Below, one piece after another: positions 19,483-28,445 of a DNA stretch of 64,000 nucleotides. Each line of letters begins with the position of its first letter. The stretch's first letter is position 1. Made by a program: the position numbers and the translations under genes. The notes under the pieces are model-generated. The model saw only the letters and a program-made list of their open reading frames with translations, made no database searches and was not told the DNA's origin. The stretch spans positions 1 to 64,000 of the forward strand of contig JANOFU010000113.1 of the NCBI GenBank assembly GCA_031413815.1, given 5' to 3'. Origin of the DNA: JAGVSR01 sp031413815 (GTDB lineage Bacteria; Pseudomonadota; Alphaproteobacteria; Rhizobiales; Hyphomicrobiaceae).

Positions 19483-20001
19483 TCAGGTCTTGGTCTCGCG
19501 CGATGGGTGAATGCTGTCGCCCGCCAGCAGGTCCTTGAGGCGTCGCTCTTCGTTTGCGGACAAGGCCTGGCCACGCGGCACACCGGGGGGGGCACCCGAA
19601 CTGCGCATGGCACGGACGGCATAGGCGACCGCTGCTGCGAGAACGAGAAGCGGCGCCAGCCAAAGCAACAACGTTGAGGCTTTGACAGGCGGCTTCAACA
19701 GAACGAAATCGCCATAGCGCTCCACGACGAACGCCCGCACCGCAGCATCGCTGTCGCCGGCTTGTAAACGCTCGCGCACCAGCACGCGCAAATCCTTGGC
19801 CAGCGGCGCATCGCTGTCGTCAATCGATTGGTTCTGGCACACGAGGCAGCGCAGTTCTGCGGACAACCCGCGCGCCCGCTTTTCAAGCGCGGAATCAGCG
19901 AGGATTTCTCCGGGATCGACCGCGAATGCTGGCTGCACGTGCATGTGCAGGTCCATCAGCATCAGGGCCATCGCACCGGCGATTGCGGCCAACCGTGTCA
20001 T
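19483..20001 (-). CDS. ccmH: Cytochrome c-type biogenesis protein CcmH (CycL)
   Basis: 172 residues: signal peptide, then the periplasmic thiol motif LRCLVCQNQSI (CxxC) that reduces apocytochrome c haem-binding cysteines. Then comes AKDLRVLVRERL and GDFVLLKPP, followed by a TM segment (LLLWLAPLLVLAAAVAYAV) and a short cytoplasmic tail. It is the last gene of the ccmI-ccmE-ccmF-ccmH operon; three bases separate it from ccmF. Confidence 0.96.
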   Translation of the reverse strand: MTRLAAIAGAMALMLMDLHMHVQPAFAVDPGEILADSALEKRARGLSAELRCLVCQNQSIDDSDAPLAKDLRVLVRERLQAGDSDAAVRAFVVERYGDFVLLKPPVKASTLLLWLAPLLVLAAAVAYAVRAMRSSGAPPGVPRGQALSANEERRLKDLLAGDSIHPSRETKT

Positions 20002-20004
20002 AGC

Positions 20005-21987
20005 CTACTCCGCAGGCACGGCAACGGGAGGCAGCTTGGCGCGTTGCGGCGCACCAACCCGCAGCCGCCGATCTGACAGCGACACGGCACCCGCAATGAA
20101 CATAATCACCGCACCGATCCAGATGAACCGCACGAACGGGTGGAAATAGACGCGCACTGTGGAGCCGCCATCGTTCTGCGCGTCGCCCAGAACCGTGTAG
20201 AGATCGCCAGTCCACGCCGCATAAATACCGGCCTCTGTGGTCGGCTGCGGGGGCGCATCATAAATGCGCCGCGCCGGATTGAGCGTTGTCACCGCCTTGC
20301 CGTCGCGCGTGACGTCAAACACGCCGACCTGCTCGCGGTAATTTGGCCCCTTGCTGGGCGCCGACCCTCTGAACGTCAGTGTGAAGCCCGCGATGTCCGT
20401 GCTTTCACCCGGTTTCATTACGAGGATCTTTTCTTGCTGGTAGGCGGTCGTTGCGGCGATGCCAATCACCATGATGCCGACACCGGAGTGCGCCAGCAGG
20501 GAGCCGATCACCGAGCGCGGCAGGTTGAACAGCCGCCGCCGGACCTCGCTAGACGGCGCAACGCCGAACCGCGCCCGGTGCAGCACTTCTGAAATTGCGC
20601 CGGCCACAACCCAAACGCCCAGCGCAATCGCAAACGGTGCGAGCCACGGCCCCCGCTGCATCACCGCGAAGACGATTGCAATCGCAACAGCTGACACAAC
20701 GGCCGCCACCGCCAGCCGCTGGCCAACAGCGAAAAGATCACCACGCTTCCAGGCGAGAAACGGTCCAAATGGCATGGCGAACAGTAGCGGCAGCATCAGC
20801 GGCACAAAGGTCGCGTTAAAGTACGGCGCACCGACCGAAATTTTATCGCCAGTGATAGCTTCAAGCGCCAACGGATACAACGTGCCGATCAGAACCGTCG
20901 CGCAGGCGACAGTGAGCAGGATATTATTGAGGACCAGGCTGCCTTCGCGGCTGATCGGCGCAAAAATTCCGCCCTGGCGCAACTCATGGGCGCGCCATGC
21001 AAACAGCGCCAGCCCGCCACCCGTAAACAGCATCATGATCATCAGCACGAACACGCCGCGTTCCGGATCGACGGCGAAAGCGTGGACCGACGTCAGCACG
21101 CCCGAGCGCACCAGGAACGTTCCAAGTAAACTCAACGAGAACGTCAGGATCGCGAGCAGAACGGTCCAAACCTTCAAGGCTTCGCGCTTTTCCATCACCA
21201 ACGCGGAGTGCAAGAGCGCGGTGCCGGCCAGCCACGGCATGAACGACGCATTCTCAACCGGGTCCCAGAACCACCAGCCGCCCCAACCAAGTTCGTAGTA
21301 GGCCCACCAGGAGCCCATCGCGATGCCAATGGTTAGGCACATCCACGCGGCCAGCGTCCACGGCCGTACCCAGCGTGCCCAAGCCGCATCAATGCGGCCT
21401 TCAATCAGGGCGGCGACCGCGAACGAATACGCCATCGAGAAGCCGACATAGCCAGCGTAGAGAAACGGCGGATGGAACGCGAGTGCCGGGTCCTGCAAAA
21501 TCGGATTGAGACCGCTGCCCTCAAAGGGGGCGGGATCAAGCCGCGCGAACGGGTTCGATGTCAGGATAATGAAGAGGTAAAACGCGACCGCAATCGATGC
21601 CTGAACGGCCAGGACGTTCGCGCGCAACGTCGCTGGCAGGTTCGATCCGAACACCGCAACCGCCGCCCCGAACAGCGCTAAGATCAGCACCCACAGCACC
21701 ATCGAGCCTTCGTGGTTGCCCCACACGCCCGAGATTCGGTAGATCAGCGGCTTTTGCGAATGCGAATTGGCGACCACCGAGGCAACTGAGAAATCCGACA
21801 CGACGAACGCATAGATCAAAGCCGAGAACGCAACTCCCAGCAGAAGGAACTGACAGACAGCAGCGGGCTCCGCGACCGCCATCATCTGCGCGTTGCGCAC
21901 GCGCGCGCCCCACGCCGGCACCGTCATCTGCACCAGCGCTACCGCCAGCGCCAGGATCAAAGCGAAATGCCCGATCTCAATGATCAT
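20005..21987 (-). CDS. ccmF: Cytochrome c haem lyase subunit CcmF (CycK)
   Basis: 660-residue polytopic inner-membrane protein with about 14–15 hydrophobic segments. It carries the haem-handling WWD domain (GWGGWWFWDPVENASFMPWL) near residue 235 and conserved His residues in periplasmic loops. It accepts haem from holo-CcmE and ligates it to apocytochrome c together with CcmH/CcmI. Length and topology are normal. It is translated within the tight ccmIEFH operon. Confidence 0.97.
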   Translation of the reverse strand: MIIEIGHFALILALAVALVQMTVPAWGARVRNAQMMAVAEPAAVCQFLLLGVAFSALIYAFVVSDFSVASVVANSHSQKPLIYRISGVWGNHEGSMVLWVLILALFGAAVAVFGSNLPATLRANVLAVQASIAVAFYLFIILTSNPFARLDPAPFEGSGLNPILQDPALAFHPPFLYAGYVGFSMAYSFAVAALIEGRIDAAWARWVRPWTLAAWMCLTIGIAMGSWWAYYELGWGGWWFWDPVENASFMPWLAGTALLHSALVMEKREALKVWTVLLAILTFSLSLLGTFLVRSGVLTSVHAFAVDPERGVFVLMIMMLFTGGGLALFAWRAHELRQGGIFAPISREGSLVLNNILLTVACATVLIGTLYPLALEAITGDKISVGAPYFNATFVPLMLPLLFAMPFGPFLAWKRGDLFAVGQRLAVAAVVSAVAIAIVFAVMQRGPWLAPFAIALGVWVVAGAISEVLHRARFGVAPSSEVRRRLFNLPRSVIGSLLAHSGVGIMVIGIAATTAYQQEKILVMKPGESTDIAGFTLTFRGSAPSKGPNYREQVGVFDVTRDGKAVTTLNPARRIYDAPPQPTTEAGIYAAWTGDLYTVLGDAQNDGGSTVRVYFHPFVRFIWIGAVIMFIAGAVSLSDRRLRVGAPQRAKLPPVAVPAE

Positions 21988-22006
21988 GCGGAGCTGTCCT
22001 CACTCG

Positions 22007-22486
22007 TCACTTCTGTTCACTGGCCTTGTCTTCGCTTGCCTTGTGCGTCGCGCTGGCGCCGAGCTTCACGCCCTTTTCCAGCAGCGACTTGGCCACTTCA
22101 GGCGGCATATAGTTTTCATCGTGCTTGGCCAGAACCGTATCGGCCACAAACTGTCCGTCGGCGCCGAGCTTGCCTTCGGTGACCACACCTTGCCCCTCCC
22201 GGAACAGATCCGGCAAGATGCCTTCGTAGGACACATTCACATTCGCGAGCGTATCCGTGACGCCGAACTCTACCTTTGTGCCGTTGCCGCGCTTGACCGA
22301 GCCGTCTGCCACCAACCCGCCCAACCGGAACCGTTGACCTTGGGCGATCTTGGCACTCGCCACGTCGCTCGGCGTATGGAAGAACACGACCGACTCGCGG
22401 AAGGCAAACATCATCAGGATCGCGGCCAGCGACAGCACCACCACGCCTGATCCGATCAGAACAGCTCGCCTTTGCTTGCGCGTCAT
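22007..22486 (-). CDS. ccmE: Haem chaperone CcmE (CycJ)
   Basis: 159 residues from ATG 22486 with GGAGG upstream. A single TM anchor (VLIGSGVVVLSLAAILMMFAF) precedes a periplasmic OB-fold with RLGGLVADGSV and FREGQGVVTEG. The covalent haem-binding His is in VLAKHDENYMPPEV. It carries haem from CcmC/CcmD to CcmF. A longer in-frame upstream reading overlaps ccmI and is not conserved. It is the second gene of the operon. Confidence 0.96.
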   Translation of the reverse strand: MTRKQRRAVLIGSGVVVLSLAAILMMFAFRESVVFFHTPSDVASAKIAQGQRFRLGGLVADGSVKRGNGTKVEFGVTDTLANVNVSYEGILPDLFREGQGVVTEGKLGADGQFVADTVLAKHDENYMPPEVAKSLLEKGVKLGASATHKASEDKASEQK

Positions 22487-22517
22487 GACCCTCCGGCTCC
22501 CTGTCTCAGCGCGCGGC

Positions 22518-23666
22518 TCATGATCCGACCCCCAGCGCTTTTGCCGCCGCATCGATGTCGGCCAGCGCCTTGCTGTCTCCCGCAAAGTGGCCCTTGGCGT
22601 CCGCGAATGCCTTCGCGGCTTCGCCTTTCTTTCCGAGTACCATGTAAGCGCGCATCAATTGCGTCCAACCATTCACATCCTTGCCGTCTTTGGCGAGCCG
22701 CGCGGCCAGCCGTTCCGTCATCTGATCGATCATCGCCGACCGTTGGCTTTCGCTCATCTCGCCCGCGGCGGTCACATCCTGTGCGGTTGGGCCCTTGGAG
22801 ACTGGCTGTCCCGCCTGTTGCGCCTCGACGTCTGCGATGCGCTGTTCGGCGAAACTCCGCCATTTCGACCCGGACGGATCGGTCTCTAGAATTTTGCGGT
22901 AGCTGTTTAAAGCCTCAGCGAAGGCACCATCTTGCTCCTTCGACAGCGCCAGCCAGAACTGCGCATCCGCGCGCTTGGGCTCCAGCGCCATCAGCCGTTC
23001 TGCCGACGCGCGTACGGCCTCACTGACCACCCCGTTGTTGGCGAGGAACGAGGCCTCAGCGAACCCCGCCAGGCGCTTCGGCGTTTCGCCCAGCAGCCGC
23101 ATGGCATTGCCGAACGACTCAGCGGCATCGCCATATCTTTGCAGCTGCAGATAAATCGGCGCGATCACATCCCAGCCCTGGCCGTCTTCGGGCTGCTGGC
23201 GCAGACGCGTTTCAACGCGCGTGATGAGTTCAAACACCGACGCCATATCCGCTGTGGGCGAGGCGCGATCCGCAACAGGAAGACCGGGAAGGTTTGGGGA
23301 CCCGTACGCCACGTACAAGGCAAGACTGGCGAGTGGAATAACCGCCGCTGTCAATCGCAACGCGGGTTGTGTGGACCGTGACGCACGAGGTGCTTCCCCG
23401 CTGGTCACTGCATCACCGCGCTCTGTTGTGGCCTGGTCCGCCCGCTGAAGCAACCGGCGCGCAACTTCCGTGCGGGCACTCGCGGCCTCCGCCTCGCCAA
23501 TCAGGCCACGCTCTTTGTCGGCATCAATCTCCGCGAGTTGATCGCGATAGACGGCAAGATCCGCGGCTTCGGGCGCGACGGGTGACGCACCGCCGCTGGC
23601 AAACGGCCGGATCATGGCGGCGACAACGGCCGCAGTCAGCACAGCAAAAACAACCCAGATCAACAT
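22518..23666 (-). CDS. ccmI: Cytochrome c biogenesis protein CcmI (CycH)
   Basis: 382 residues: two TM segments (MLIWVVFAVLTAAVVAAMI at the N-terminus and a second near residues 105–123) flank a cytoplasmic leucine-zipper-like loop. A periplasmic TPR domain (FGNAMRLLGE, AQFWLALSKEQDGAFAEALNSY) follows, which binds the C-terminus of apocytochrome c and delivers it to CcmF/CcmH. It is the first gene of the ccmIEFH operon. Family-typical length. Confidence 0.94.
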   Translation of the reverse strand: MLIWVVFAVLTAAVVAAMIRPFASGGASPVAPEAADLAVYRDQLAEIDADKERGLIGEAEAASARTEVARRLLQRADQATTERGDAVTSGEAPRASRSTQPALRLTAAVIPLASLALYVAYGSPNLPGLPVADRASPTADMASVFELITRVETRLRQQPEDGQGWDVIAPIYLQLQRYGDAAESFGNAMRLLGETPKRLAGFAEASFLANNGVVSEAVRASAERLMALEPKRADAQFWLALSKEQDGAFAEALNSYRKILETDPSGSKWRSFAEQRIADVEAQQAGQPVSKGPTAQDVTAAGEMSESQRSAMIDQMTERLAARLAKDGKDVNGWTQLMRAYMVLGKKGEAAKAFADAKGHFAGDSKALADIDAAAKALGVGS

Positions 23667-23787
23667 GGTTCATCCACGGCCCCTCGGCCTTGATGTTGGC
23701 ATAGGTGGCGTGTCCGCCGGTGACAAGGCCTGTCGCCGCGCACAGCGCTTCTGTCGCGGAGAAAATTGTCTTAACGACGGGCCGCAA

Positions 23788-23818
23788 AACAAAACTGCCG
23801 GACGCGGGGCCCGGCAGT
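23788..23818 (-). terminator. Rho-independent terminator of the glycine-zipper lipoprotein gene
   Basis: On the minus strand ACTGCCGG, a nine-base loop, CCGGCAGT and then TTTGTTTT. It lies about 34 bases past the stop of the gene ending at 23852 and upstream of ccmI. Confidence 0.8.
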
Positions 23819-23851
23819 TCACAATTTGGAATAGAGCCACCCGGTGACCCG

Positions 23852-24337
23852 TTATGTCACGTTGGTCCAGCTGCCATCCGGATTGCGGCAGGCGGTTCCA
23901 CGCATGACCTGAGGTTGACCCTCCAGATATATCTTGTGCGTGTAGTCGCGGCAGTCTGCCGTGTTGCGCTTATACGGACGGCTCGGCACGACTTCGCCGT
24001 AGCGGCCATTGTCGGGATTCTTCCACTGGCGCGCGACACCGGAGTTGCCGCGCTCTAGCGCGTCGAACTCGGCTTGCTGCGCCAGCATGCGATCTTGCTG
24101 ATCCATGGACCGGCCAACTTCACTGCCGACGATGCCGCCGATGACAGCACCAATTGCCGTGGCCGCGACCCGTCCGCTGCCTTTGCCAATCGTGTTGCCG
24201 AGCAGGCCGCCAGCAACTGCGCCGACAGCCAAACCGGCGTCAGCCTTGTTGGGGCCATCTCCACTGCTGCACCCAGCCAGCAAAACTGGAACCAGTGCGG
24301 CGATTAAAATGCGCGAGCGGCGCATGGCGGTCCTCAT
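23852..24337 (-). CDS. Glycine-zipper outer-membrane lipoprotein (17-kDa surface antigen-like)
   Basis: 161 residues from ATG 24337 (GAGGAC upstream). The lipoprotein signal ends at VLLAGCSSG. Two glycine-zipper stretches follow (GLAVGAVAGGLLGNTIGKGSG and AIGAVIGGIVGSEVGRSM), then a C-terminal part with CRDYTHKIYLEGQPQ and GTACRNPDGSWTNV. That tail matches the RT0821/Lpp0805-like surface antigen pattern in which the last Cys and DGSW are conserved. Probably anchored in the outer membrane; the role is unknown. It has its own terminator. Confidence 0.85.
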   Translation of the reverse strand: MRTAMRRSRILIAALVPVLLAGCSSGDGPNKADAGLAVGAVAGGLLGNTIGKGSGRVAATAIGAVIGGIVGSEVGRSMDQQDRMLAQQAEFDALERGNSGVARQWKNPDNGRYGEVVPSRPYKRNTADCRDYTHKIYLEGQPQVMRGTACRNPDGSWTNVT

Positions 24338-24485
24338 GATGTCCTCGTCGGCGCGGCAAGTGGAGCTCGAACAAACAAAACCGCTCCCCCCGCACCTTTC
24401 CTCAAGATGCATATAATGACTGACATTTCCACCTTGATTCGGGCGAAAGTTCGACCCCGTTTCACGCGTTGTCCCGGTGATTTCG

Positions 24486-25865
24486 CTACGCAGCAGGCAA
24501 ATCGAGCCGCGCCAACAGCCCGCCGCGCGGGCTTTCGTCGAGTGTCAGGCTCCCGCGGTAGGAATGCGACAGGTCCGTCACAATCGACAAGCCGAGGCCT
24601 GAACCGGGCTTCGTTTCATCCAAGCGCAGCCCGCGTTTACCGAGTTTGGCGCGCTGCACCGCCGGTAATCCGGGTCCGTCGTCTTCGACCGTTATGACCA
24701 CCCGGCGCGCAGCACCCTTGGGATCCCGGCCCGGCCCAACAACGCTGAGGTACACATTTGATTTGGACCACTTGCAGGCATTGTCCAACAGATTGCCGAG
24801 CATTTCTTCCAGGTCTTGCTTTTCACCCTGGAACTTGAGGCCTGCCGGACAGTCCGTATGAATGACAACACCCTTGTCGCGATGGATGCGCTCCAACGCC
24901 CGCTGAATGGGCTCGACGGCCGGCATAATTTCAGTAGAACGGCCAATGCCAACACGGGCCGCGACCCGCGCCCGGTCGAGATAGTGGGTGATCTGATCGC
25001 CCATCAGGGCTGCTTGCTCGGCGACTTTTGTGCCGAGCGCGCCTTTGTCTTCGCGCGCCTCGTTGGTGATAACGGCCAGCGGCGTCTTGAGCGCGTGCGC
25101 CAGATTGCCGACCTGTGTGCGGGCGCGATCAACAATCTCCTGGTTCGACTGAATGAGCGCGTTGATCTCCGACTGCAGCGGCTCGATTTCGACCGGCAGC
25201 TCGCCTTCAAGTTTCGCCGCCTCGCCCGAGCGCACGGCCGACAACCCCTGCTCGATTTTCTGCAACGGCAGCAACCCGAACCGCACTTGGAACCACGTTG
25301 CTGTCGCCAGCCCCAACCCGGTCAGCGCCAGCGCTGTAGCGAGCCGGGCGAGAAAACTTCGGAACCGGCTTTCCAGCCACGCCACGGGCCCTGCGACCAC
25401 CACAGAATAACGCGGGCCATCGGTGACGTGCCCGTTGGTATCGATCACCTCGACCATGCGAATGGGTTCGCCGACTGGCCCTTTGGTGTTCATCCAGCGC
25501 TGGCCGGCCTCGTCGGGATCAACCAGCTTTTCTAGCGGGCTCTCCAGTACCGCTGTTGCCAGCGATGGCGAAATGAGCCGTTTGGCAGTTTGACTATCCA
25601 GCGGCCGGATCTGCCAGTACCAACCGGAATGGGTCTCCTCAAACAGCGGCTCATAGCGATTGGGGGGCGTAACGGGCACATCGCCGCCCGAGGTCAGCGC
25701 GTCGATGGCAATGGAATTGACGAGTTTGGCGAGCCGCTGATCGAAGCTCGCGCGCACGTCGTCGCGATACAGCCGGTAAATGATAAATCCAGCCAGCGGC
25801 AGCACGATCAGCAGCCACGCCACCGATGTCGCAAACAACCGGAACGCAAGCGAGTTAAGCCGCAT
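24486..25865 (-). CDS. feuQ: Sensor histidine kinase, FeuQ-like
   Basis: 459 residues starting at MRLNSLAFRLF, overlapping the regulator gene by 11 bases. TM1 (about 12–33), a periplasmic domain of about 130 residues, TM2 (about 165–185), HAMP, HisKA with the active His in GNLAHALKTPLAVITNEA, and a full ATPase domain (LLDNACKWSKSNV, DDGPGLP, GSGLGLSIV). The HisKA sequence is the PhoQ/FeuQ subtype. In rhizobia feuPQ lies next to the cyc operon, as here. Known family members respond to low osmolarity or cyclic glucan export, or were first linked to iron uptake; the signal in this organism is open. Confidence 0.88.
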   Translation of the reverse strand: MRLNSLAFRLFATSVAWLLIVLPLAGFIIYRLYRDDVRASFDQRLAKLVNSIAIDALTSGGDVPVTPPNRYEPLFEETHSGWYWQIRPLDSQTAKRLISPSLATAVLESPLEKLVDPDEAGQRWMNTKGPVGEPIRMVEVIDTNGHVTDGPRYSVVVAGPVAWLESRFRSFLARLATALALTGLGLATATWFQVRFGLLPLQKIEQGLSAVRSGEAAKLEGELPVEIEPLQSEINALIQSNQEIVDRARTQVGNLAHALKTPLAVITNEAREDKGALGTKVAEQAALMGDQITHYLDRARVAARVGIGRSTEIMPAVEPIQRALERIHRDKGVVIHTDCPAGLKFQGEKQDLEEMLGNLLDNACKWSKSNVYLSVVGPGRDPKGAARRVVITVEDDGPGLPAVQRAKLGKRGLRLDETKPGSGLGLSIVTDLSHSYRGSLTLDESPRGGLLARLDLPAA

Positions 25866-26526
25866 CGGTGCCGGGGCCCATGCGGTACCCAAGCCCGCGC
25901 ACGGTCTCGATCACGTCGGCGGGCAGCTTCTTGCGCAGGCGGCCGACGAACACTTCGATGGTGTTGGAGTCGCGATCGAAGTCTTGTTCATAGAGATGCT
26001 CGACCAGCTCGGTGCGCGACACGACGCGGCCGTTGTGATGCATCAGATACGACAGCAGGCGGTACTCATGCGAGGTCAGCTTCACCTGCTGGCCATCGCA
26101 CGTCACGCGCGACGACTTGGTGTCGAGCCGCACCGGCCCGCACTCGATTTCACTTTTCGCGTGGCCCGACGCGCGGCGCACCTGAGCCCGCACCCGCGCC
26201 AGCAGCTCTTCCATGTGGAACGGCTTTGCCACGTAATCGTCGGCGCCGGCGTCGATGCCCTGCACCTTGTCGCTCCAGCGGTCGCGCGCGGTCAGCATGA
26301 TGACCGGCATCGTGCGCCCGCCGCGGCGCCATTCTTCAAGGACCGAGATGCCATCTTTCTTCGGCAGGCCGATATCGAGGATCACCAAATCATAAGGTTC
26401 GGTATCGCCGAGGAAGTGCCCCTCTTCGCCATCGTGCGCGGTGTCGACCGCATAGCCCGCGTCGCCCAGCGCGCGCACCAATTGGCGGTTCAGATCTTTA
26501 TCGTCTTCAACGACGAGGATGCGCAC
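25855..26526 (-). CDS. feuP: Response regulator, FeuP-like (OmpR/PhoP family)
   Basis: 223 residues. Receiver: VVEDDKDLNRQL, phospho-Asp in LVILDIGLPKKDG, and KPFHMEELLARVRAQ. Effector: winged helix with LTSHEYRLLSYLMHHNGRVVSR (outline) and VFVGRLRKKL, ending in ETVRGLGYRM. The EEGHFLGDTEPYDLVILDIG and DRWSDKVQGIDAGADDYVAK stretches are typical of rhizobial FeuP. The cognate kinase gene overlaps the 3' end. Confidence 0.9.
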   Translation of the reverse strand: MRILVVEDDKDLNRQLVRALGDAGYAVDTAHDGEEGHFLGDTEPYDLVILDIGLPKKDGISVLEEWRRGGRTMPVIMLTARDRWSDKVQGIDAGADDYVAKPFHMEELLARVRAQVRRASGHAKSEIECGPVRLDTKSSRVTCDGQQVKLTSHEYRLLSYLMHHNGRVVSRTELVEHLYEQDFDRDSNTIEVFVGRLRKKLPADVIETVRGLGYRMGPGTDAA

Positions 26527-26613
26527 GGGCGTCTCTCAATTGGAGTTGTATCCCCTGCTTGCCGCAGGCCACACGATTATATAGCGGATTTTGGCCTTTC
26601 AAAGTGTTCTGGG

Positions 26614-27116
26614 CAAATCCCCCTCTCCCCATGGTCCGGTATGGAGAGAGGGTCGGGGTGAGGGGCAGCTGGGCGCTCGATTGCGGGCCGAACGCGCAAA
26701 AACTCCTCCCCCTCGAAGGGGGAGGACGGAACGCCATGATCTTAGCGTGCGGATATCTTGCTCAGACAGTGCCGGGCGTGGCGCGCCAGCACGCTAAGTC
26801 ATATTTGGCGTTCCGAGGTGGGGGTGACGATTAACAACAGCTTTCCAAACACCCCACCTGGGCGCGCCAAGATCGCTTAGCCCCTTGCATCAAGTCTGGT
26901 GAAACGCCGCGTTGCAAATCCGGGTCCAAGTGATGGCGCGCCGTCCTCCCCCTTCGAGGGGGAGGAGTCCGAGCGAACGCTGCCCTTCATCATGCCAATG
27001 GCATGCCTTCGGCATGAGGGGGAGGAGTCCAGCGCAACGCTGCCCCTCACTCCCCGCCTTCGCGGGGACAGGCTCTATCCCTCTTCCCATCGGTGGCGAC
27101 GGGGAAAAGGGGATTG
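26614..27116. repeat. Cluster of REP-like inverted repeats in a gene-free stretch
   Basis: Several G/C-strand palindromes of one style recur: 26618–26668 (CCCCTCTCCCC, with GGAGAGAGGGTCGGGGTGAGGGG facing), 26704–26727 (CTCCCCCTCGAAGGGGGAG), 26944–26968 (CTCCCCCTTCGAGGGGGAG) and a larger one around 27012–27116. Similar blocks recur at 36.2, 37.9, 46.2 and 48.5 kb. No protein-coding gene is supported between 26527 and 27125. Confidence 0.7.
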
Positions 27117-27125
27117 TAATCCCCA

Positions 27126-27340
27126 CCTCTCAAACGGCTGCAGGGCATCTACGGGCGGTCTTCAACTGACCATTCGCCTGACGGACAACGAAGCGATCGA
27201 GTTACGGGACCAGTGCTTTGCACACGATCGACTTGACGATTTCGCTTTTGAGCTCATCGTGTTGCAGGCCCGTAATCACGTCAACCGTGACGAGGCCTTC
27301 TCTTTGAACGCTGGGTGCTCGGGATCAAGACCAGATTGTC
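27126..27340 (-). pseudogene. Decayed copy of the exported protein gene at 30001–30306
   Basis: Translating the minus strand gives EGLVTVDVITGLQHDELK, then SEIVKS, then a stop, then LDRFVVRQANGQLKTA. This closely matches EGLVTVEAITGLNHEQLK, GDIVKT and YRFVVRQANGQLKTV of the intact gene 3 kb away. An in-frame TAA and frame changes at both ends disrupt it, and the signal peptide part is not recognisable. The sequence before the stop-side end (CCTCTCAAACGGCTGC) is also identical between the copies. This is a remnant of a duplicated gene. Confidence 0.85.
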
Positions 27341-27457
27341 CGCCCGTCGTGTCATCTGCTTGTAATGTCCGTTTCGCAAAAGCTTGGCCGGAGCTTGCGG
27401 GGGGAGGCAGTGGCGGAACCAGCGGCTCTGCCGTCGTAGTAACAAAGAGGAACTCTC

Positions 27458-27799
27458 ATGAAAAAGTTTATCGCTCTCGGGCTCGCCGCTCTGTTCAGCC
27501 TACCGGTAGCTTCGGCTGCATTCGCTGATTGCGTTGTCAACGTCAACCGCACCGCCTGCGCAGGTCAGGAATCTGTGTCCTACAGCAAGTGCGGCGGTGC
27601 GAAGTCGTGCGACAAGGACTACACCGCGGCCACGGAAGCGGCTTGCATTGCAGCCGCAAAGGAAAACTGCCCGAATTCGCGCCTGGATATCACCAAGTCC
27701 AAGATCGTCAAGGCAAGGCTCAATGGTAAGGTGCTGCAGGGCCCCTACGGCGGCAACTTCTGCTCCCCCAGCCGTCCTGACTTCAACAAGTGCAAGTAA
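27458..27799 (+). CDS. Small Cys-rich exported protein, unknown function
   Basis: 113 residues from an ATG preceded by AAAGAGGAAC. The signal peptide is clear (MKKFIALGLAALFSLPVASAAFA), with a mature part starting at DCVVNVN. Eight cysteines in the mature region suggest four disulfides in the periplasm. No family is recognised. It is monocistronic, with a strong terminator 36 bases downstream. Confidence 0.8.
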   Translation: MKKFIALGLAALFSLPVASAAFADCVVNVNRTACAGQESVSYSKCGGAKSCDKDYTAATEAACIAAAKENCPNSRLDITKSKIVKARLNGKVLQGPYGGNFCSPSRPDFNKCK

Positions 27800-27835
27800 T
27801 AGTCGACGACCGGCTCTGAAAAGCACTGGAAGAAT

Positions 27836-27872
27836 ACGGAGGCCGGGCTCAACCCGGCCTCCGTTCGCTTTA
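27836..27872 (+). terminator. Rho-independent terminator
   Basis: Perfect 12-bp stem ACGGAGGCCGGG / CCCGGCCTCCGT with loop CTCAA, followed by TCGCTTT. It closes the Cys-rich protein gene. Confidence 0.88.
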
Positions 27873-28445
27873 GACGCGCGCCATAGCCTTCACGGGCCAC
27901 CGTTGAAGGTTAGTCAATGGCGGCCAATCACGCGCCGTCACGCGGGCCCGCCAGACGACGCTTTGTGGGTCGTGACTTAGCAATTTGAGATCCAACGTCG
28001 CGCCGATCGCCGGTACTCTTCACTGGCAGCCGGGTACACATCTCCGTAATGCGGAGATTTTGTGCGCTGATAGTGCCCGTCGAAAATTTTGCCAGCGCCC
28101 GAATTGAGCGGCGCTTTTTAAGTTTCGGCGTGTCGCCCCGCACACCCCGACCCAGATGCCGCTTGATGCGTTCATCACCGATCCGCACTACGTGAGCCTA
28201 TTACCAAGATCGCCCGCGCGCTGCCCTTGGTCAGCTGTGTTCGTCAGCAACGTTACGTCAGCCCGGCACCTATCGGCAGCGCCGCCAATTTCGTCGTCTA
28301 CAATGCTGATCACCGCCAAATAAAAGCGAGGCCGAACTGGAGGCCATCACCGGCGTGCCCGGCTTGGGCACAGATGAAGACCACAGTTCGACCTCGCAAC
28401 GTCGACATCGCCATATGCGCCGCGCGGTCACGCGCAACCCACGTT
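27873..28445. other. Gene-free stretch between terminator and pstS
   Basis: Short readings in several frames have no ribosome-binding site, family resemblance or signal sequence. I see no RNA gene. It may hold decayed sequence. Confidence 0.35.

Noticed and set aside
26899..27528. 209-codon open frame across the REP cluster
   Set aside because: It reads through palindromic repeats, a pseudogene on the other strand and the start of the Cys-rich gene; composition is not protein-like.
27928..28188. 86-codon frame on the minus strand between terminator and pstS
   Set aside because: Basic low-information sequence, no ribosome-binding site, no signal or family resemblance.
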